NCBI GenBank assembly: GCA_947495575.1
Contig: CANLZL010000008.1
Location: forward strand, 62,001-126,000
Reading direction: 5' to 3'
DNA from: an uncultured Nioella sp.
GTDB lineage: Bacteria; Pseudomonadota; Alphaproteobacteria; Rhodobacterales; Rhodobacteraceae
DNA: 64,000 nt
The stretch's first letter is position 1; the number at the start of each line of letters is the position of its first letter. Of the stretch, positions 45,430-54,938 are shown one piece after another. Made by a program: the position numbers and the translations under genes. The notes beneath the pieces were generated by a model, which saw only the letters and a list, made by a program, of their open reading frames with translations, ran no database searches and was not told the DNA's origin.

Positions 45430-47397
45430 ATGACCGAGACCCAAAAAGACCGCCCCTGGTTGATCCGCACCTATGCCGGTCACTCGACCGCCTCAGCCTC
45501 AAATGCGCTCTACCGGTCCAATCTGGCCAAGGGGCAAACCGGCCTGTCCGTCGCCTTCGATCTTCCAACCCAAACCGGGTATGATAGCGATCACGAGCTT
45601 GCGCGTGGCGAAGTGGGCAAGGTGGGTGTTCCAGTCTCTCATCTGGGCGATATGCGTGCGTTGTTTGACCAAATTCCGCTGGAACAGATGAACACGTCGA
45701 TGACGATCAACGCGACGGCCCCCTGGCTTTTGTCGCTCTATATTGCCGTGGCCGAAGAGCAGGGCGCAGATGTCTCCAAATTGCAGGGGACCGTTCAAAA
45801 CGATCTGATCAAAGAATACCTCAGCCGCGGGACTTATGTGTGCCCGCCAAAGCCTTCGCTCAAAATGATCGCGGATGTGGCTGAATATTGCTACACGAAC
45901 GTTCCCAAATGGAACCCGATGAACGTGTGTTCCTACCACCTGCAAGAGGCGGGTGCGACGCCAGAACAAGAACTGGCATTTGCCTTGGCGACCGGCATCG
46001 CCGTTCTTGATGCACTACAACCGCGCGTACCTGCGGAAGATTTTCCGCGCCTCGTCGGTCGCATTTCATTCTTCGTGAATGCCGGTATCCGTTTTGTGAC
46101 CGAGATGTGCAAAATGCGCGCCTTTGTCGATCTTTGGGACGAGATCTGCCAAGAGCGCTATGACGTTGAAGATCCTAAGTTCCGGCGTTTCCGCTATGGT
46201 GTACAAGTCAATAGCCTTGGCCTGACCGAGCAGCAGCCAGAAAACAATGTCTACCGTATTCTGATCGAGATGCTTGCGGTGACGCTTTCCAAGAAGGCAC
46301 GTGCCCGTGCGGTTCAGTTGCCGGCGTGGAATGAGGCGCTTGGCCTGCCCCGCCCTTGGGACCAACAATGGTCCATGCGTATGCAGCAGATCATGGCTTA
46401 TGAGACAGACCTACTGGAATATGGCGACCTTTTTGACGGCAACCCGGTTGTCGACGCAAAAGTCGAATCCCTTAAGGAAGATGCGCGCGCAGAATTGGCG
46501 AACCTCGAATCCATGGGCGGCGCAATTGCGGCCATTGACTATATGAAAGGACGTTTGGTCGAGTCGAATGCCGACCGGGTCAACGCCATCGAACTTGGCG
46601 AAACCATCGTGGTTGGGGTGAACAAGTTCACTCAAGGTGAAGCCTCACCGCTAATGGATTCCGAAGGCGGAATCATGGTTGTCGATCCAGAGGTTGAAAA
46701 AGACCAAATCGGTCGCCTGAACGAATGGCGCGCGACACGGGACAATGACGCAGCAAAAGTCGCGTTGGAGGAATTGCGACGCGCCGCCAAATCTGGTGAA
46801 AACATTATGCCTGCTTCAATTGCCGCGGCGCGGGCCTGCGTTACAACTGGCGAGTGGGCCGGGGTCATGCGCTCTGTCCACGGAGAATATCGCGGACCCA
46901 CCGGAGTCAGCCGTGCCGTTTCAAACAAGACCGAGGGGCTGGACGATATCCGTGATGCAGTGGATGCCGTATCCAAGAAACTGGGCCACCGTATGAAGTT
47001 TATGGTGGGCAAACCCGGGCTGGATGGCCATTCCAATGGGGCTGAACAAATCGCGTTCCGCGCCCGAGATTGCGGGATGGACATCAGTTATGAAGGCATT
47101 CGGCTTTCTCCCGATCAAATCGTAGAGGCCGCCAAGGAACAGTCGCCTGATGTCATTGGGCTGTCTATTCTATCTGGCAGCCACATTCCTTTGATCAAAA
47201 CAGTTATGCAGCGTCTGAGGGACGAATCTTTGGGCCATATTCCGGTAATGGTTGGCGGGATTATTCCGGATGAGGACGCGCAACAATTGCTAAGTTTTGG
47301 TGTGGCACGGGTCTATACACCCAAAGATTTTGAGCTAAACCGCATCATGATGGATATTGTGCACCTGGTGGACAACCAGTCGATTGCTGCAGAATAA
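45430..47397 (+). CDS. ecm: (2R)-Ethylmalonyl-CoA mutase, B12-dependent
   Basis: This 655-residue enzyme converts ethylmalonyl-CoA to methylsuccinyl-CoA. It has the mutase TIM barrel (TYAGHSTASASNALYR, GLSVAFDLPTQTGYDSDH) and a C-terminal cobalamin domain with the DxHxxG motif LDGHSNG near residue 530. Length is close to Ecm (about 650) and shorter than methylmalonyl-CoA mutase (about 710). The motif RTYAGHSTA and the presence of ccr, mch and mcl2 nearby support Ecm rather than Mcm. A terminator follows. Confidence 0.92.
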   Translation: MTETQKDRPWLIRTYAGHSTASASNALYRSNLAKGQTGLSVAFDLPTQTGYDSDHELARGEVGKVGVPVSHLGDMRALFDQIPLEQMNTSMTINATAPWLLSLYIAVAEEQGADVSKLQGTVQNDLIKEYLSRGTYVCPPKPSLKMIADVAEYCYTNVPKWNPMNVCSYHLQEAGATPEQELAFALATGIAVLDALQPRVPAEDFPRLVGRISFFVNAGIRFVTEMCKMRAFVDLWDEICQERYDVEDPKFRRFRYGVQVNSLGLTEQQPENNVYRILIEMLAVTLSKKARARAVQLPAWNEALGLPRPWDQQWSMRMQQIMAYETDLLEYGDLFDGNPVVDAKVESLKEDARAELANLESMGGAIAAIDYMKGRLVESNADRVNAIELGETIVVGVNKFTQGEASPLMDSEGGIMVVDPEVEKDQIGRLNEWRATRDNDAAKVALEELRRAAKSGENIMPASIAAARACVTTGEWAGVMRSVHGEYRGPTGVSRAVSNKTEGLDDIRDAVDAVSKKLGHRMKFMVGKPGLDGHSNGAEQIAFRARDCGMDISYEGIRLSPDQIVEAAKEQSPDVIGLSILSGSHIPLIKTVMQRLRDESLGHIPVMVGGIIPDEDAQQLLSFGVARVYTPKDFELNRIMMDIVHLVDNQSIAAE

Positions 47398-47445
47398 CAA
47401 ATCCAATTGATCCACAACTTTGGGTTGATTTACAGTCAACTTAAG

Positions 47446-47485
47446 ACGCATTTCCCTGTCCTTTTAGGCAGGGCAATGCGTTTTT
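47446..47485 (+). terminator. Rho-independent terminator of ecm
   Basis: ACGCATTTCCCTG (47446-47458) pairs with CAGGGCAATGCGT (47469-47481) with one mismatch, followed by five T residues. It lies 49 nt after the ecm stop and before the H-NS-like gene. Confidence 0.85.
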
Positions 47486-47543
47486 AATTGAATTGCGTCA
47501 TTACAAATTCTAATTGCGACTCAAATAGTGAGGAGAATGACAA

Positions 47544-47849
47544 TTGACTGATCTCGAATCCCTGACGAAAGACGAATTGGTAGCCCTCAAAAAGGCCGTC
47601 GACAAAGCGTTGCAAAGCTTTGAAAAGCGCCAAAAAGAAGCCGCCCTTGCGGCAGCTCAACGTGCGGCCCAGGAACATGGGTTTTCTTTGGAAGAGATCA
47701 TGGGCAAACGCGGTGCGCCCAAAAGCGCAATTCCAAAATACCGTAACCCCAATGATGGCTCGCAAACCTGGAGCGGCCGAGGGCGCAGACCCGCCTGGTT
47801 CAAAGACGCAATCGATGCGGGGAAGGCCCCTGCCGACCTTGAGATCTAG
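47544..47849 (+). CDS. H-NS histone family DNA-binding protein
   Basis: This 101-residue protein has an N-terminal coiled coil (ESLTKDELVALKKAVDKALQSFEKRQKEAAL) and the C-terminal DNA-binding core PKYRNPNDGSQTWSGRGRRPAWFKDAI, the H-NS/MvaT-type AT-hook-like motif. It starts at TTG 47544 behind GAGGAG; the nearby ATG at 47537 is out of frame. It is a nucleoid-associated repressor. Proteins of this kind often silence AT-rich foreign DNA; specific targets are unknown. Confidence 0.88.
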   Translation: MTDLESLTKDELVALKKAVDKALQSFEKRQKEAALAAAQRAAQEHGFSLEEIMGKRGAPKSAIPKYRNPNDGSQTWSGRGRRPAWFKDAIDAGKAPADLEI

Positions 47850-47987
47850 CAGTTTTCAAGGCCCTGTGGGCCAGTCTTACGGAAGTGCGGACCAAAAAGC
47901 CGTAGCGATCATCCAATTCTGTGTTTTCCAATTAAGAAAACTCGGGCAGGATGAAGTTCTTTCCGACCAGAGATAGGGGACCCCGTC

Positions 47988-48692
47988 ATGACTGTCCATA
48001 TTGGTGCAAATCCCGGCGATATCGCTGAGACTGTTTTGTTGCCGGGTGACCCATTGCGGGCAAAATGGGCCGCAGAAACCTTTCTGGATGACCCGGTCTG
48101 CGTAAATGAAACACGCGGGATGCTCGGATTTACCGGCACTTGGAAAGGCTATCGAGTCACTATTCACGGGTCTGGGATGGGCATGCCCAGCCTTTCCATT
48201 TACGCCAATGAACTCATCACGGAATTTGGCGCCAAAACTCTGATCCGAATTGGTTCTGCTGGTGGGATGCAACCTCAGGTCAAACTGCGTGATGTTGTGC
48301 TTGCTATGACTTCAACCACGCTTTCAACGCCATCACGCGGTATCCTGAAAGAACTGAATTACGCACCTTGCGCCGATTTCGAGCTATTACTTGCCGCGCA
48401 CGCTGCCGCAAGTAAACTCGATTGCGATACCCACGTTGGCGGAATTTACTCGTCGGACGTGTTTTACGACGAACGCCCTGACCTAAATGAGCAGATGACC
48501 CGTCATGGGGTTTTAGCGGTTGAGATGGAGGCCGCGGAGCTCTATATCCTCGCCGCGCGCCACAAATGCCGTGCCCTGGCCGTCCTGACGATATCGGACC
48601 ACTTGCAAACCGGAGAGGCCCTGCCGTCTGATCAACGACAATCCAGTTTCTCGGACATGGTTGAAATCGCATTGGAAGCGGCCTTTTCGTAA
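47988..48692 (+). CDS. deoD: Purine nucleoside phosphorylase, DeoD type
   Basis: This 234-residue enzyme phosphorolyses purine nucleosides to base and ribose 1-phosphate. Hallmarks are [23 protein letters not shown] (phosphate site), [27 protein letters not shown] and [15 protein letters not shown] (nucleoside site). The length matches hexameric DeoD. The nucleoside ABC transporter 10 kb away would supply substrates. It converges on the decarboxylase gene. Confidence 0.94.
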   Translation: MTVHIGANPGDIAETVLLPGDPLRAKWAAETFLDDPVCVNETRGMLGFTGTWKGYRVTIHGSGMGMPSLSIYANELITEFGAKTLIRIGSAGGMQPQVKLRDVVLAMTSTTLSTPSRGILKELNYAPCADFELLLAAHAAASKLDCDTHVGGIYSSDVFYDERPDLNEQMTRHGVLAVEMEAAELYILAARHKCRALAVLTISDHLQTGEALPSDQRQSSFSDMVEIALEAAFS

Positions 48693-48712
48693 AAGCCGCT
48701 CCGTTCTTCAAT

Positions 48713-49885
48713 TCAGATGACAACGACATCCAATGGCGGAAATCCATTGAAACCTACGCTGGAATAAGACGACGTATAGGCACCGCAATTGCGAATGATA
48801 ACTTTGTCGCCCGCCTTCAAAGAAAGCGGTAAGAACACGGGCCGTTTTTCGTATAGTACATCGGCACTATCGCAGGACGGACCTGCCAGAACACATGGGC
48901 CCATTGGACCGGCATCTTTCGTTGTAAGGAATTGATAACGAATTGCCTCATCCATGGTTTCTGCCAGACCCGAGAATTTACCGATATCGAGGTAAACCCA
49001 ACGGTGCAAATCTGTATCGGCCTTGCGGTTCGTCAACAATACTTCGGCGGCAATTGCGCCGGCTTCGGCCACCATCCCACGCCCGGGTTCAGCCATAAGG
49101 CGGAAATCAGACCCAAAACGGTCGACGATCATCGCGCGGATCTTGGCCCCGTAAAGTTCGGGTCCATCAACTTCTTCACCGTAGAACGCGGGAAATCCGC
49201 CACCGATATTCAACAACGATGGAGAAAAGCCTGCGCTCTTCAAAGCCTGCCAGCTAAGGGCCACTTCGTCCAGAATTCCGGCCCACATGGTCGCCCGTCG
49301 GGTTTGTGAACCAACATGAAAGGACAACCCAACTGGTTCCAGCCCAAGCGCCTGTGCATATTCAGCCAGCGCCACAACGCGCGGGCGGGTGCAGCCAAAT
49401 TTCCGGGTCAAAGGCCAATCTGCCTCAGAAAACTCGGTAATAAGACGAAGATACACACGCGATCCGGGGGCGTTGTCCGCGATCTTTTCCAACTCTTCCT
49501 CAGCGTCTGCTGCAAACAGGCGAATGCCATGCGCATAGGCGTAGGCGATGTCGCTGGACCGTTTCACGGTATTGCCAAACGAAATGCGATCCGGTGACGC
49601 GCCATTCTCAAGACAAAGCTGAATTTCCGCCCGGCTGGCTGCATCGAAGCCTGAGCCAAGCGAGGCAAGACGCCCAATGATCTCAGGCGCGGGGTTTGCC
49701 TTGACCGCGAAGTGAATGGATGCGTCCCCCAGCCCACGCTGAAGGCGAGCATACCTGTCGGAAACAGCATCCAGGTCTATGACCAAGGTTGGCTGGGCAA
49801 ACTCATTTGCGGCGATATAGGCCTCGGCGCGTGTCAGTTCGGTGAAATAGGCAGGGGAACGAACCCCGTCCAACATAGCATTCAT
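48713..49885 (-). CDS. speF: Ornithine/lysine decarboxylase, alanine-racemase fold (PLP-dependent)
   Basis: This 390-residue type III PLP decarboxylase has the PLP-binding lysine in HFAVKANPAPEI, EPGRGM for phosphate binding and the C-terminal GPSCDSADVLYEK with the catalytic Cys. It decarboxylates ornithine and probably lysine to putrescine or cadaverine. The start is taken at 49885 because GGAG lies 7 nt upstream; ATGs at 49876 and 49891 are alternatives. A structured leader with a conserved small ORF precedes it, suggesting polyamine control. Confidence 0.85.
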   Translation of the reverse strand: MNAMLDGVRSPAYFTELTRAEAYIAANEFAQPTLVIDLDAVSDRYARLQRGLGDASIHFAVKANPAPEIIGRLASLGSGFDAASRAEIQLCLENGASPDRISFGNTVKRSSDIAYAYAHGIRLFAADAEEELEKIADNAPGSRVYLRLITEFSEADWPLTRKFGCTRPRVVALAEYAQALGLEPVGLSFHVGSQTRRATMWAGILDEVALSWQALKSAGFSPSLLNIGGGFPAFYGEEVDGPELYGAKIRAMIVDRFGSDFRLMAEPGRGMVAEAGAIAAEVLLTNRKADTDLHRWVYLDIGKFSGLAETMDEAIRYQFLTTKDAGPMGPCVLAGPSCDSADVLYEKRPVFLPLSLKAGDKVIIRNCGAYTSSYSSVGFNGFPPLDVVVI

Positions 49886-49892
49886 GGTCATC

Positions 49893-50060
49893 TCCATCAG
49901 ACCCGGCCATATATGACCGCTCACTTCCAAAAGGAGACGTTACCGTCGCTACGTAACTGCGGGGCGTGAAAGCCCCCATGACAGAGGTGCGTGCGTTGGC
50001 GTCCGTAACGGGCCATTTGCGGCTTTTCGATTTCAAAATCAAGAGAAATCTCAGCCCAAA
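49893..50060 (-). promoter_or_regulatory. Structured leader of the decarboxylase gene (speF-type)
   Basis: The leader holds a small ORF, a GGGGC-TTTCAC-GCCCC hairpin and two segments (minus-strand CGTTAC near 50008 and GTTAC near 49955) that can each pair with the same GTAACG near 49940. Mutually exclusive pairings of this kind are typical of attenuators. A conserved RNA of this type (speF motif) is described upstream of alphaproteobacterial ornithine decarboxylases. The position fits, but a covariance-model match was not run. Confidence 0.55.
49921..50016 (-). CDS. Candidate leader peptide of the decarboxylase mRNA
   Basis: A 31-codon frame begins MARYGRQRTHLCHGGFHAPQ and ends LRSDGNVSFWK, 35 nt before the decarboxylase start, and spans the pairing segments of the leader. 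It has no strong ribosome-binding site. Its place is that of a sensor peptide whose translation could decide leader folding. It may simply be chance coding within a conserved RNA. Confidence 0.4.
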   Translation of the reverse strand: MARYGRQRTHLCHGGFHAPQLRSDGNVSFWK

Positions 50061-50206
50061 ATACCATTTTTCCAAAACCACCAAATGGCGCAACAAATGG
50101 GGGGGGTTCTGTCGACCAGTCATGCCTTTGATTGCGAAACATTCAATGCTTGGTCGTGTCTGACACTACAACGATTACAACCGATTCCGCGTTTGCGTTG
50201 CCGATC

Positions 50207-50243
50207 AAAAGAACAGGGCCAGCGGACTTTCATCCACCGGCCC
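50207..50243 (-). terminator. Terminator of the sdh operon
   Basis: On the minus strand GGGCCGGTGGA pairs with TCCGCTGGCCC (11 bp including G-T pairs) with a six-base loop, then TGTTCTTTTG. It lies 23 nt after the sdhB stop. Confidence 0.7.
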
Positions 50244-50265
50244 CAAATTGCAGATTAGTCAGAGT

Positions 50266-51045
50266 TCAGAGCTGCCGCTCGACCATCATCTTCTTGATCG
50301 ACTGGATGGCTTTGGCCGGGTTTAGACCCTTGGGGCAAGTTTTGGCGCAGTTCATGATTGTGTGGCAGCGATAGAGCTTGAAGGGATCCTCCAACTCGTC
50401 AAGGCGCTCACCTGTTGCCTCATCGCGGCTGTCAATGAGCCAACGATAGGCGTGCAGCAGGGCCGCTGGCCCAAGGTAGCGGTCGCCGTTCCACCAGTAG
50501 CTTGGGCAAGAGGTCGAGCAGCTGGCGCACATCACACATTCATAAAGACCATCGAGTTTCTTGCGATCCTCGATCGATTGGCGCCATTCGTGCTCTGGCC
50601 GCTGCGTCTTGGTTTCAAGCCAGGGCATGATAGACGCGTGCTGCGCATAGAAATGCGTCAGATCGGGGATCAAGTCTTTCACCACCGGCATATGCGGCAA
50701 CGGGTAGATTTTCACGTCGCCCTTCACCTCGTCCATGCCGTAGATACAGGCCAGCGTGTTGATCCCGTCGATATTCATCGCGCAAGAGCCGCAGATGCCT
50801 TCGCGGCAAGACCGGCGGAAGGTCAACGTCGGATCAATCTCATTCTTGATCTTGATCAGCGCATCCAGAATCATCGGACCGCAATTATCCATATCGACAA
50901 AATAGGTGTCGACCTGCGGGTTCTTACCGTCATCGGGATTCCAGCGATAGATCTGAAACTTACGGACATTGGTCGCGCCTTCAGGCTTGGGCCAGGTTTT
51001 GCCCGTCATGACCTTGGAATTGCGCGGAAGCGTGAATTGGACCAT
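50266..51045 (-). CDS. sdhB: Succinate dehydrogenase iron-sulfur subunit
   Basis: This 259-residue protein carries three Fe-S clusters: a plant-type [2Fe-2S] site ([13 protein letters not shown] with a downstream Cys), and bacterial-type sites in [16 protein letters not shown] and the C-terminal [17 protein letters not shown]. It passes electrons from SdhA to quinone. Full length. It is the last gene of the sdh operon, separated from sdhA by a sulfotransferase-like gene. Confidence 0.97.
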   Translation of the reverse strand: MVQFTLPRNSKVMTGKTWPKPEGATNVRKFQIYRWNPDDGKNPQVDTYFVDMDNCGPMILDALIKIKNEIDPTLTFRRSCREGICGSCAMNIDGINTLACIYGMDEVKGDVKIYPLPHMPVVKDLIPDLTHFYAQHASIMPWLETKTQRPEHEWRQSIEDRKKLDGLYECVMCASCSTSCPSYWWNGDRYLGPAALLHAYRWLIDSRDEATGERLDELEDPFKLYRCHTIMNCAKTCPKGLNPAKAIQSIKKMMVERQL

Positions 51046-51058
51046 CGGTCAGCTCCTC

Positions 51059-51712
51059 TTAAGCGGATATCTTTGGGGCGGCGTAGCCGTAGGCGGCAAC
51101 GTCACGCGAATAATGGTTGGCCACCCAATCAATTTGGGCAGCGGTCAGGGCGTTGGCGAATTTCTTGCGATTGGATTTATTCGCATGAGGCAGTTCTGTT
51201 TCCGGCAGGCTAATGGTCTTAAAAAGTGCTGCCATATCTCCCGCCAGATGTTCAAAACGGCACAGAGCGTCCACAAATGGTTCGCCATCCAGATGGGTGT
51301 AAAGGATTAGCGGCAACGTATGGCTGAAAGCTGGTTCCTTGGCCGTGACTTCATCGAAGTTTTCAACCAAATCCTGCACATGAATTTTCAAATGCGCCGC
51401 CATCGACTGGAACCGGTCCCACGGGTCACGTACGACCGAAAAAATGTAGTAGCTGGTCAGCTCTTCATCCGAGATATTGGTCAGCCAGTCGGCAAACGCT
51501 TCTGGGTGATCCTTGTGATGGATAAAGCCGCCCAGTTTTGGTTCCAGCACCTTTCGTAAAATGCTGGTTCCCGCTGTTTTCGTTGGCTTCATATAGATGA
51601 AGCGTCGCTCAGGATGCACGATAATGCCGCCTGGATGCGGATGCGCCCGGAACGCCTCAGCCAGCCCCTTGCGAGACGGAGCTGCCAAAGAGGTATCCCG
51701 GAGGGCCTGCAT
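51059..51712 (-). CDS. Sulfotransferase-2 family protein inside the sdh operon
   Basis: This 217-residue protein has the PAPS-binding 5'-phosphosulfate motif RFIYMKPTKTAGTSI (near residues 37-51) and the 3'-phosphate motif FSVVRDPWDRFQS. The C-terminal LPHANKSNRKKF and YSRDVAAYGYA match the family. It is likely cytoplasmic, transferring sulfate to an unknown acceptor. Its ATG overlaps the sdhA stop by one base and it lies 13 nt before sdhB, so it is co-translated with succinate dehydrogenase; the link to respiration is not understood. Confidence 0.88.
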   Translation of the reverse strand: MQALRDTSLAAPSRKGLAEAFRAHPHPGGIIVHPERRFIYMKPTKTAGTSILRKVLEPKLGGFIHHKDHPEAFADWLTNISDEELTSYYIFSVVRDPWDRFQSMAAHLKIHVQDLVENFDEVTAKEPAFSHTLPLILYTHLDGEPFVDALCRFEHLAGDMAALFKTISLPETELPHANKSNRKKFANALTAAQIDWVANHYSRDVAAYGYAAPKISA

Positions 51713-53520
51713 CAGTAGACGCGCGCCTTGGGGGCGATCTTCTTCAGATCAATGCCGCCTTCATCATGCGTGGTCAGCGGATCAAGGTGCACCGGGCGAT
51801 AGCTGAGCGTGGCTTTGTTGCCATCGACCGTCGCCAAGGAGTGCTTGCGCCATTCCTTGTCGTCGCGATCCGGATAATCCTCATGCGCATGGGCCCCGCG
51901 GCTTTCCTTGCGCGCTTCAGCGCCCACGATCGTTGCCAATGCGTTTGGCATCAGGTTGGTCAGCTCAAGCGTTTCCATCAGGTCCGAGTTCCAGATCAGC
52001 GAACGATCCGAGACTTTCAGGTCATTGAGCTTGGCGGCCACGCCTTCCATCTTCACAACGCCTTCGGCCAGCGTCTTATCTGTGCGGAACACCGCGGCAT
52101 CAGCTTGCATCGTCTTCTGCATTTCCAGACGTAGATCGGCCGTTGGAACGTCACCATTTGCGTAGCGCAAACCATCAAAACGTCCGATGGCTTTGTCCAG
52201 AGATGCTTGGTTCAACTCGGCGTTAGACGTCTCAGGATCTACAACCTGCCCCGCTTTGATCGCGGCGGCACGTCCAAAGACCACGAGGTCAATCAGAGAG
52301 TTCGACCCCAAACGGTTCGCGCCATGAACCGATGCACACCCCGCCTCACCCACAGCCATCAGGCCGGGCACGATGGCGTCAGGGTTATCAGCTGTTGGGT
52401 TCAGCACTTCACCCCAATAGTTCGTTGGGATACCGCCCATGTTGTAATGCACGGTCGGCAGAACCGGGATCGGCTCTTTGGTCAGATCAACACCCGCGAA
52501 AATGCGCGCCGATTCTGAAATGCCGGGCAAACGCTCGGCCAAAGTTTCTGGCGGCAAATGGTTCAGGTGCAAATGGATATGGTCACCCTCAGCACCGACA
52601 CCGCGGCCTTCGCGGATTTCCATCGTCATACAGCGAGAAACCACGTCCCGGCTGGCCAGGTCTTTATAGGTCGGCGCGTACCGCTCCATAAAGCGTTCGC
52701 CTTCGGAATTGGTCAGATAGCCACCTTCGCCGCGTGCGCCCTCAGTGATCAGGCAGCCCGAGCCGTAGATGCCGGTCGGGTGGAACTGAACAAATTCCAT
52801 ATCCTGTAGAGGCAGCCCCTGACGGGCCACCATACCGCCACCATCACCAGTACAGGTGTGGGCAGAGGTGGCGGAAAAATAGGCGCGGCCATAGCCGCCG
52901 GTCGCAAGCACGGTCGATTTCGCATTAAAGACATGCATCGACCCATCGTCGAGTTTCCATGCGACAACACCCTGACACTGACCGTCCTCGGACATGATCA
53001 GATCGGTGGCGAAATACTCAATATAAAACTCGGCATTATGCTTCAGCGATTGACCGTAAAGCGTGTGTAGGATCGCGTGACCGGTTCGGTCAGCGGCCGC
53101 ACAGGTCCGCTGCACGGGGGGACCTTCACCATATTCTGTGGTGTGACCACCAAAGGGACGCTGGTAGATCTTGCCTTCTTCAGTCCGGCTGAAGGGAACA
53201 CCGTAATGTTCCAGCTCATAAACCGCTTTGGGTGCCTCACGGGTAAGGTACTCCATCGCGTCTGTGTCGCCCAGCCAGTCTGACCCTTTTACCGTGTCAT
53301 ACATGTGCCATTGCCAGCTATCGGGACCCATATTGCTGAGCGATGCTGCAATGCCACCCTGCGCTGCAACTGTGTGCGAGCGGGTTGGGAAAACTTTCGA
53401 GATACAGGCGGTCTTAAGCCCCTGTTCGGCCATTCCAAGCGTTGCGCGCAGCCCGGCGCCGCCGGCACCAACGACGACAACGTCATAGGAGTGATAAGTA
53501 ATGTCGTAGGACGCGGTCAT
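51712..53520 (-). CDS. sdhA: Succinate dehydrogenase flavoprotein subunit
   Basis: This 602-residue FAD protein has the dinucleotide-binding [16 protein letters not shown] and the covalent-FAD His in [16 protein letters not shown]. Substrate-site residues include [28 protein letters not shown] and the Arg in [22 protein letters not shown]. It oxidises succinate to fumarate. Full length. The sdhD gene lies 23 nt upstream. Confidence 0.97.
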   Translation of the reverse strand: MTASYDITYHSYDVVVVGAGGAGLRATLGMAEQGLKTACISKVFPTRSHTVAAQGGIAASLSNMGPDSWQWHMYDTVKGSDWLGDTDAMEYLTREAPKAVYELEHYGVPFSRTEEGKIYQRPFGGHTTEYGEGPPVQRTCAAADRTGHAILHTLYGQSLKHNAEFYIEYFATDLIMSEDGQCQGVVAWKLDDGSMHVFNAKSTVLATGGYGRAYFSATSAHTCTGDGGGMVARQGLPLQDMEFVQFHPTGIYGSGCLITEGARGEGGYLTNSEGERFMERYAPTYKDLASRDVVSRCMTMEIREGRGVGAEGDHIHLHLNHLPPETLAERLPGISESARIFAGVDLTKEPIPVLPTVHYNMGGIPTNYWGEVLNPTADNPDAIVPGLMAVGEAGCASVHGANRLGSNSLIDLVVFGRAAAIKAGQVVDPETSNAELNQASLDKAIGRFDGLRYANGDVPTADLRLEMQKTMQADAAVFRTDKTLAEGVVKMEGVAAKLNDLKVSDRSLIWNSDLMETLELTNLMPNALATIVGAEARKESRGAHAHEDYPDRDDKEWRKHSLATVDGNKATLSYRPVHLDPLTTHDEGGIDLKKIAPKARVY

Positions 53521-53543
53521 AATCTTCGGATGCTCCTTGTCCG

Positions 53544-53915
53544 TTACAGTGCGATCTGGGCAAGCGACACAAGGCCGAACGCCATCAAACCGTAGCTGAG
53601 GCAGGCCGTAACAATGATTGCGATTTTGCGGGACAGGCCCTGCATATAATCTTCAATCACCATCTGGGTGCCCAGGCGGAAATGGTAAAAGCCGACGATC
53701 AGCATCAAGGCTGTCGACACGGCGGGGAAGGGTCGGGACAGGGCCGCGATCACATCTTCATAAGGCTCGCCCAGCAGTGGGCCAAAGCTGAAAAGGAACA
53801 TCGGAACAATCACCAAAAGCGCCACGGCGGTCATGGTGGTTTTCCAGAAGTGATCGGTGCCCGATTTAGCGGACCCCAGGCCAATCACACGTTTGCGGTC
53901 GGTCATCAAAGCCAT
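53544..53915 (-). CDS. sdhD: Succinate dehydrogenase membrane anchor subunit
   Basis: This 123-residue protein has three hydrophobic helices and the haem/quinone region [19 protein letters not shown], with the heme ligand His in [14 protein letters not shown]. Together with SdhC it binds heme b and ubiquinone. It lies 10 nt after sdhC and 23 nt before sdhA in the usual operon order. Confidence 0.93.
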   Translation of the reverse strand: MALMTDRKRVIGLGSAKSGTDHFWKTTMTAVALLVIVPMFLFSFGPLLGEPYEDVIAALSRPFPAVSTALMLIVGFYHFRLGTQMVIEDYMQGLSRKIAIIVTACLSYGLMAFGLVSLAQIAL

Positions 53916-53925
53916 TGTTGCCTCC

Positions 53926-54309
53926 TCAAATCGCGATAATGGTCAGGAAAGTCAGGGCAAAAGATCCGATGATGATCCCCCAGCCCATCTTGTCGCTGAC
54001 ATCAGGGTCAAGGCCAATGCCCATATCCCAAACAAGGTGACGCACACCGGCCAGCGCGTGATACCAAAGCGCCAGAACCGACAGGCTCAACAAGATGTCC
54101 CCGACCCAGCAGGTCAAAAGGCCATCTACCAATTCAAAATATTCAGCGCTGGTTGCCGCCGCCATCAGCCACCACACAACAAGAACGGCCGCGCCCAAAA
54201 GCGAAATGCCAGTGATCCGGTTCAGGATCGATGTCATGGAGTTCAGCTGAGGGCGATAGACTTGCAGGTGAGGTGAAAGCGGCCGGTTACCCCGGTTTAC
54301 ATCTGCCAT
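53926..54309 (-). CDS. sdhC: Succinate dehydrogenase cytochrome b556 subunit
   Basis: This 127-residue protein has three membrane helices, the family N-terminus NRPLSPHLQVYRPQLNSMTSILNRITGI (quinone site Ser and Arg) and the heme-ligand region WYHALAGVRHLVWDMG. ATG 54309 is used because GAAGGG is placed 8 nt upstream. It opens sdhCDAB. The twin TGTGATCACA palindromes lie 137-168 nt upstream. Confidence 0.94.
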   Translation of the reverse strand: MADVNRGNRPLSPHLQVYRPQLNSMTSILNRITGISLLGAAVLVVWWLMAAATSAEYFELVDGLLTCWVGDILLSLSVLALWYHALAGVRHLVWDMGIGLDPDVSDKMGWGIIIGSFALTFLTIIAI

Positions 54310-54445
54310 GGCGAACACCCTTCAAAGCTTTGGCTTCGGTCTAAACGTCTCTCTTACCTATCCATAACGGGTTTTTCGCGTGAGTCACCTGTTCCCTTGC
54401 GTTTTTCCACCACTTTTTTGGGTCGAAACGACGCAGAATCAAGGT

Positions 54446-54477
54446 TTGTGATCACAAGCTGAAAATGTGTGATCACA
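54446..54477. promoter_or_regulatory. Twin TGTGATCACA operators upstream of sdhC
   Basis: TTGTGATCACAA (54446-54457) and TGTGATCACA (54468-54477) are perfect palindromes with centres 21 nt apart, about two helical turns. The same pair with the same spacing is before sucC. The sequence has no 6-nt gap, so it is not a CRP/FNR site. Confidence 0.7.
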
Positions 54478-54883
54478 AAATGGAAGTTGCAAAAGCCGCC
54501 AGTAAAACAGCCGTTAGCGCCACCGCCGCCCGCCATGGTGTTCGTACACCGGTCGCAGCTTCAACTCTGCGTGGTAGAATGCTGGCCGGAACGGCAACGA
54601 TCAATCCAACCAAAAGCGGGCGCAGCTTGGCCAACATCGGATCGCCTTCGTCGATTTGGGCGGCAAACACAAAAATCGAGGCCGCGGTGGCCAATACCCC
54701 TGCTCCAAGGATACGAAACAATGCCGTCAGGATCAGCTTCAGTCCAGGCGTTACTTCCTGCCCCTCCTGATCAAAGATCTCCTGATGATACGGCTTGGGC
54801 ACGTCGCCCACCATATAACCGGCCGCCAGAACGATTGCGCCCATGGCGCTCAACCCATAGAGGGCCAGTGATAATGTTGGCAT
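54473..54883 (-). CDS. Uncharacterised membrane protein
   Basis: This 136-residue protein has about four hydrophobic helices (around residues 6-25, 48-72, 84-100 and 117-135), with DVPKPYHQEIFDQEGQEV in the first loop. I recognise no family. It is downstream of mch on the same strand with 55 nt between, and its stop overlaps the second sdh palindrome. Confidence 0.75.
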   Translation of the reverse strand: MPTLSLALYGLSAMGAIVLAAGYMVGDVPKPYHQEIFDQEGQEVTPGLKLILTALFRILGAGVLATAASIFVFAAQIDEGDPMLAKLRPLLVGLIVAVPASILPRRVEAATGVRTPWRAAVALTAVLLAAFATSIL

Positions 54884-54938
54884 GTCCCTGCCCTTTCGCG
54901 CTGCTCTGGCAGGAATCGTACCCGAAGTGCGCGAAAGG

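Noticed and set aside
45430-47397. Methylmalonyl-CoA mutase
   Set aside because: About 655 residues and the company of ccr, mch and mcl2 fit ethylmalonyl-CoA mutase better than the longer Mcm.
54446-54477. CRP/FNR-type site
   Set aside because: CRP and FNR sites need a spacer between TGTGA and TCACA (or TTGAT and ATCAA); here the halves abut directly.
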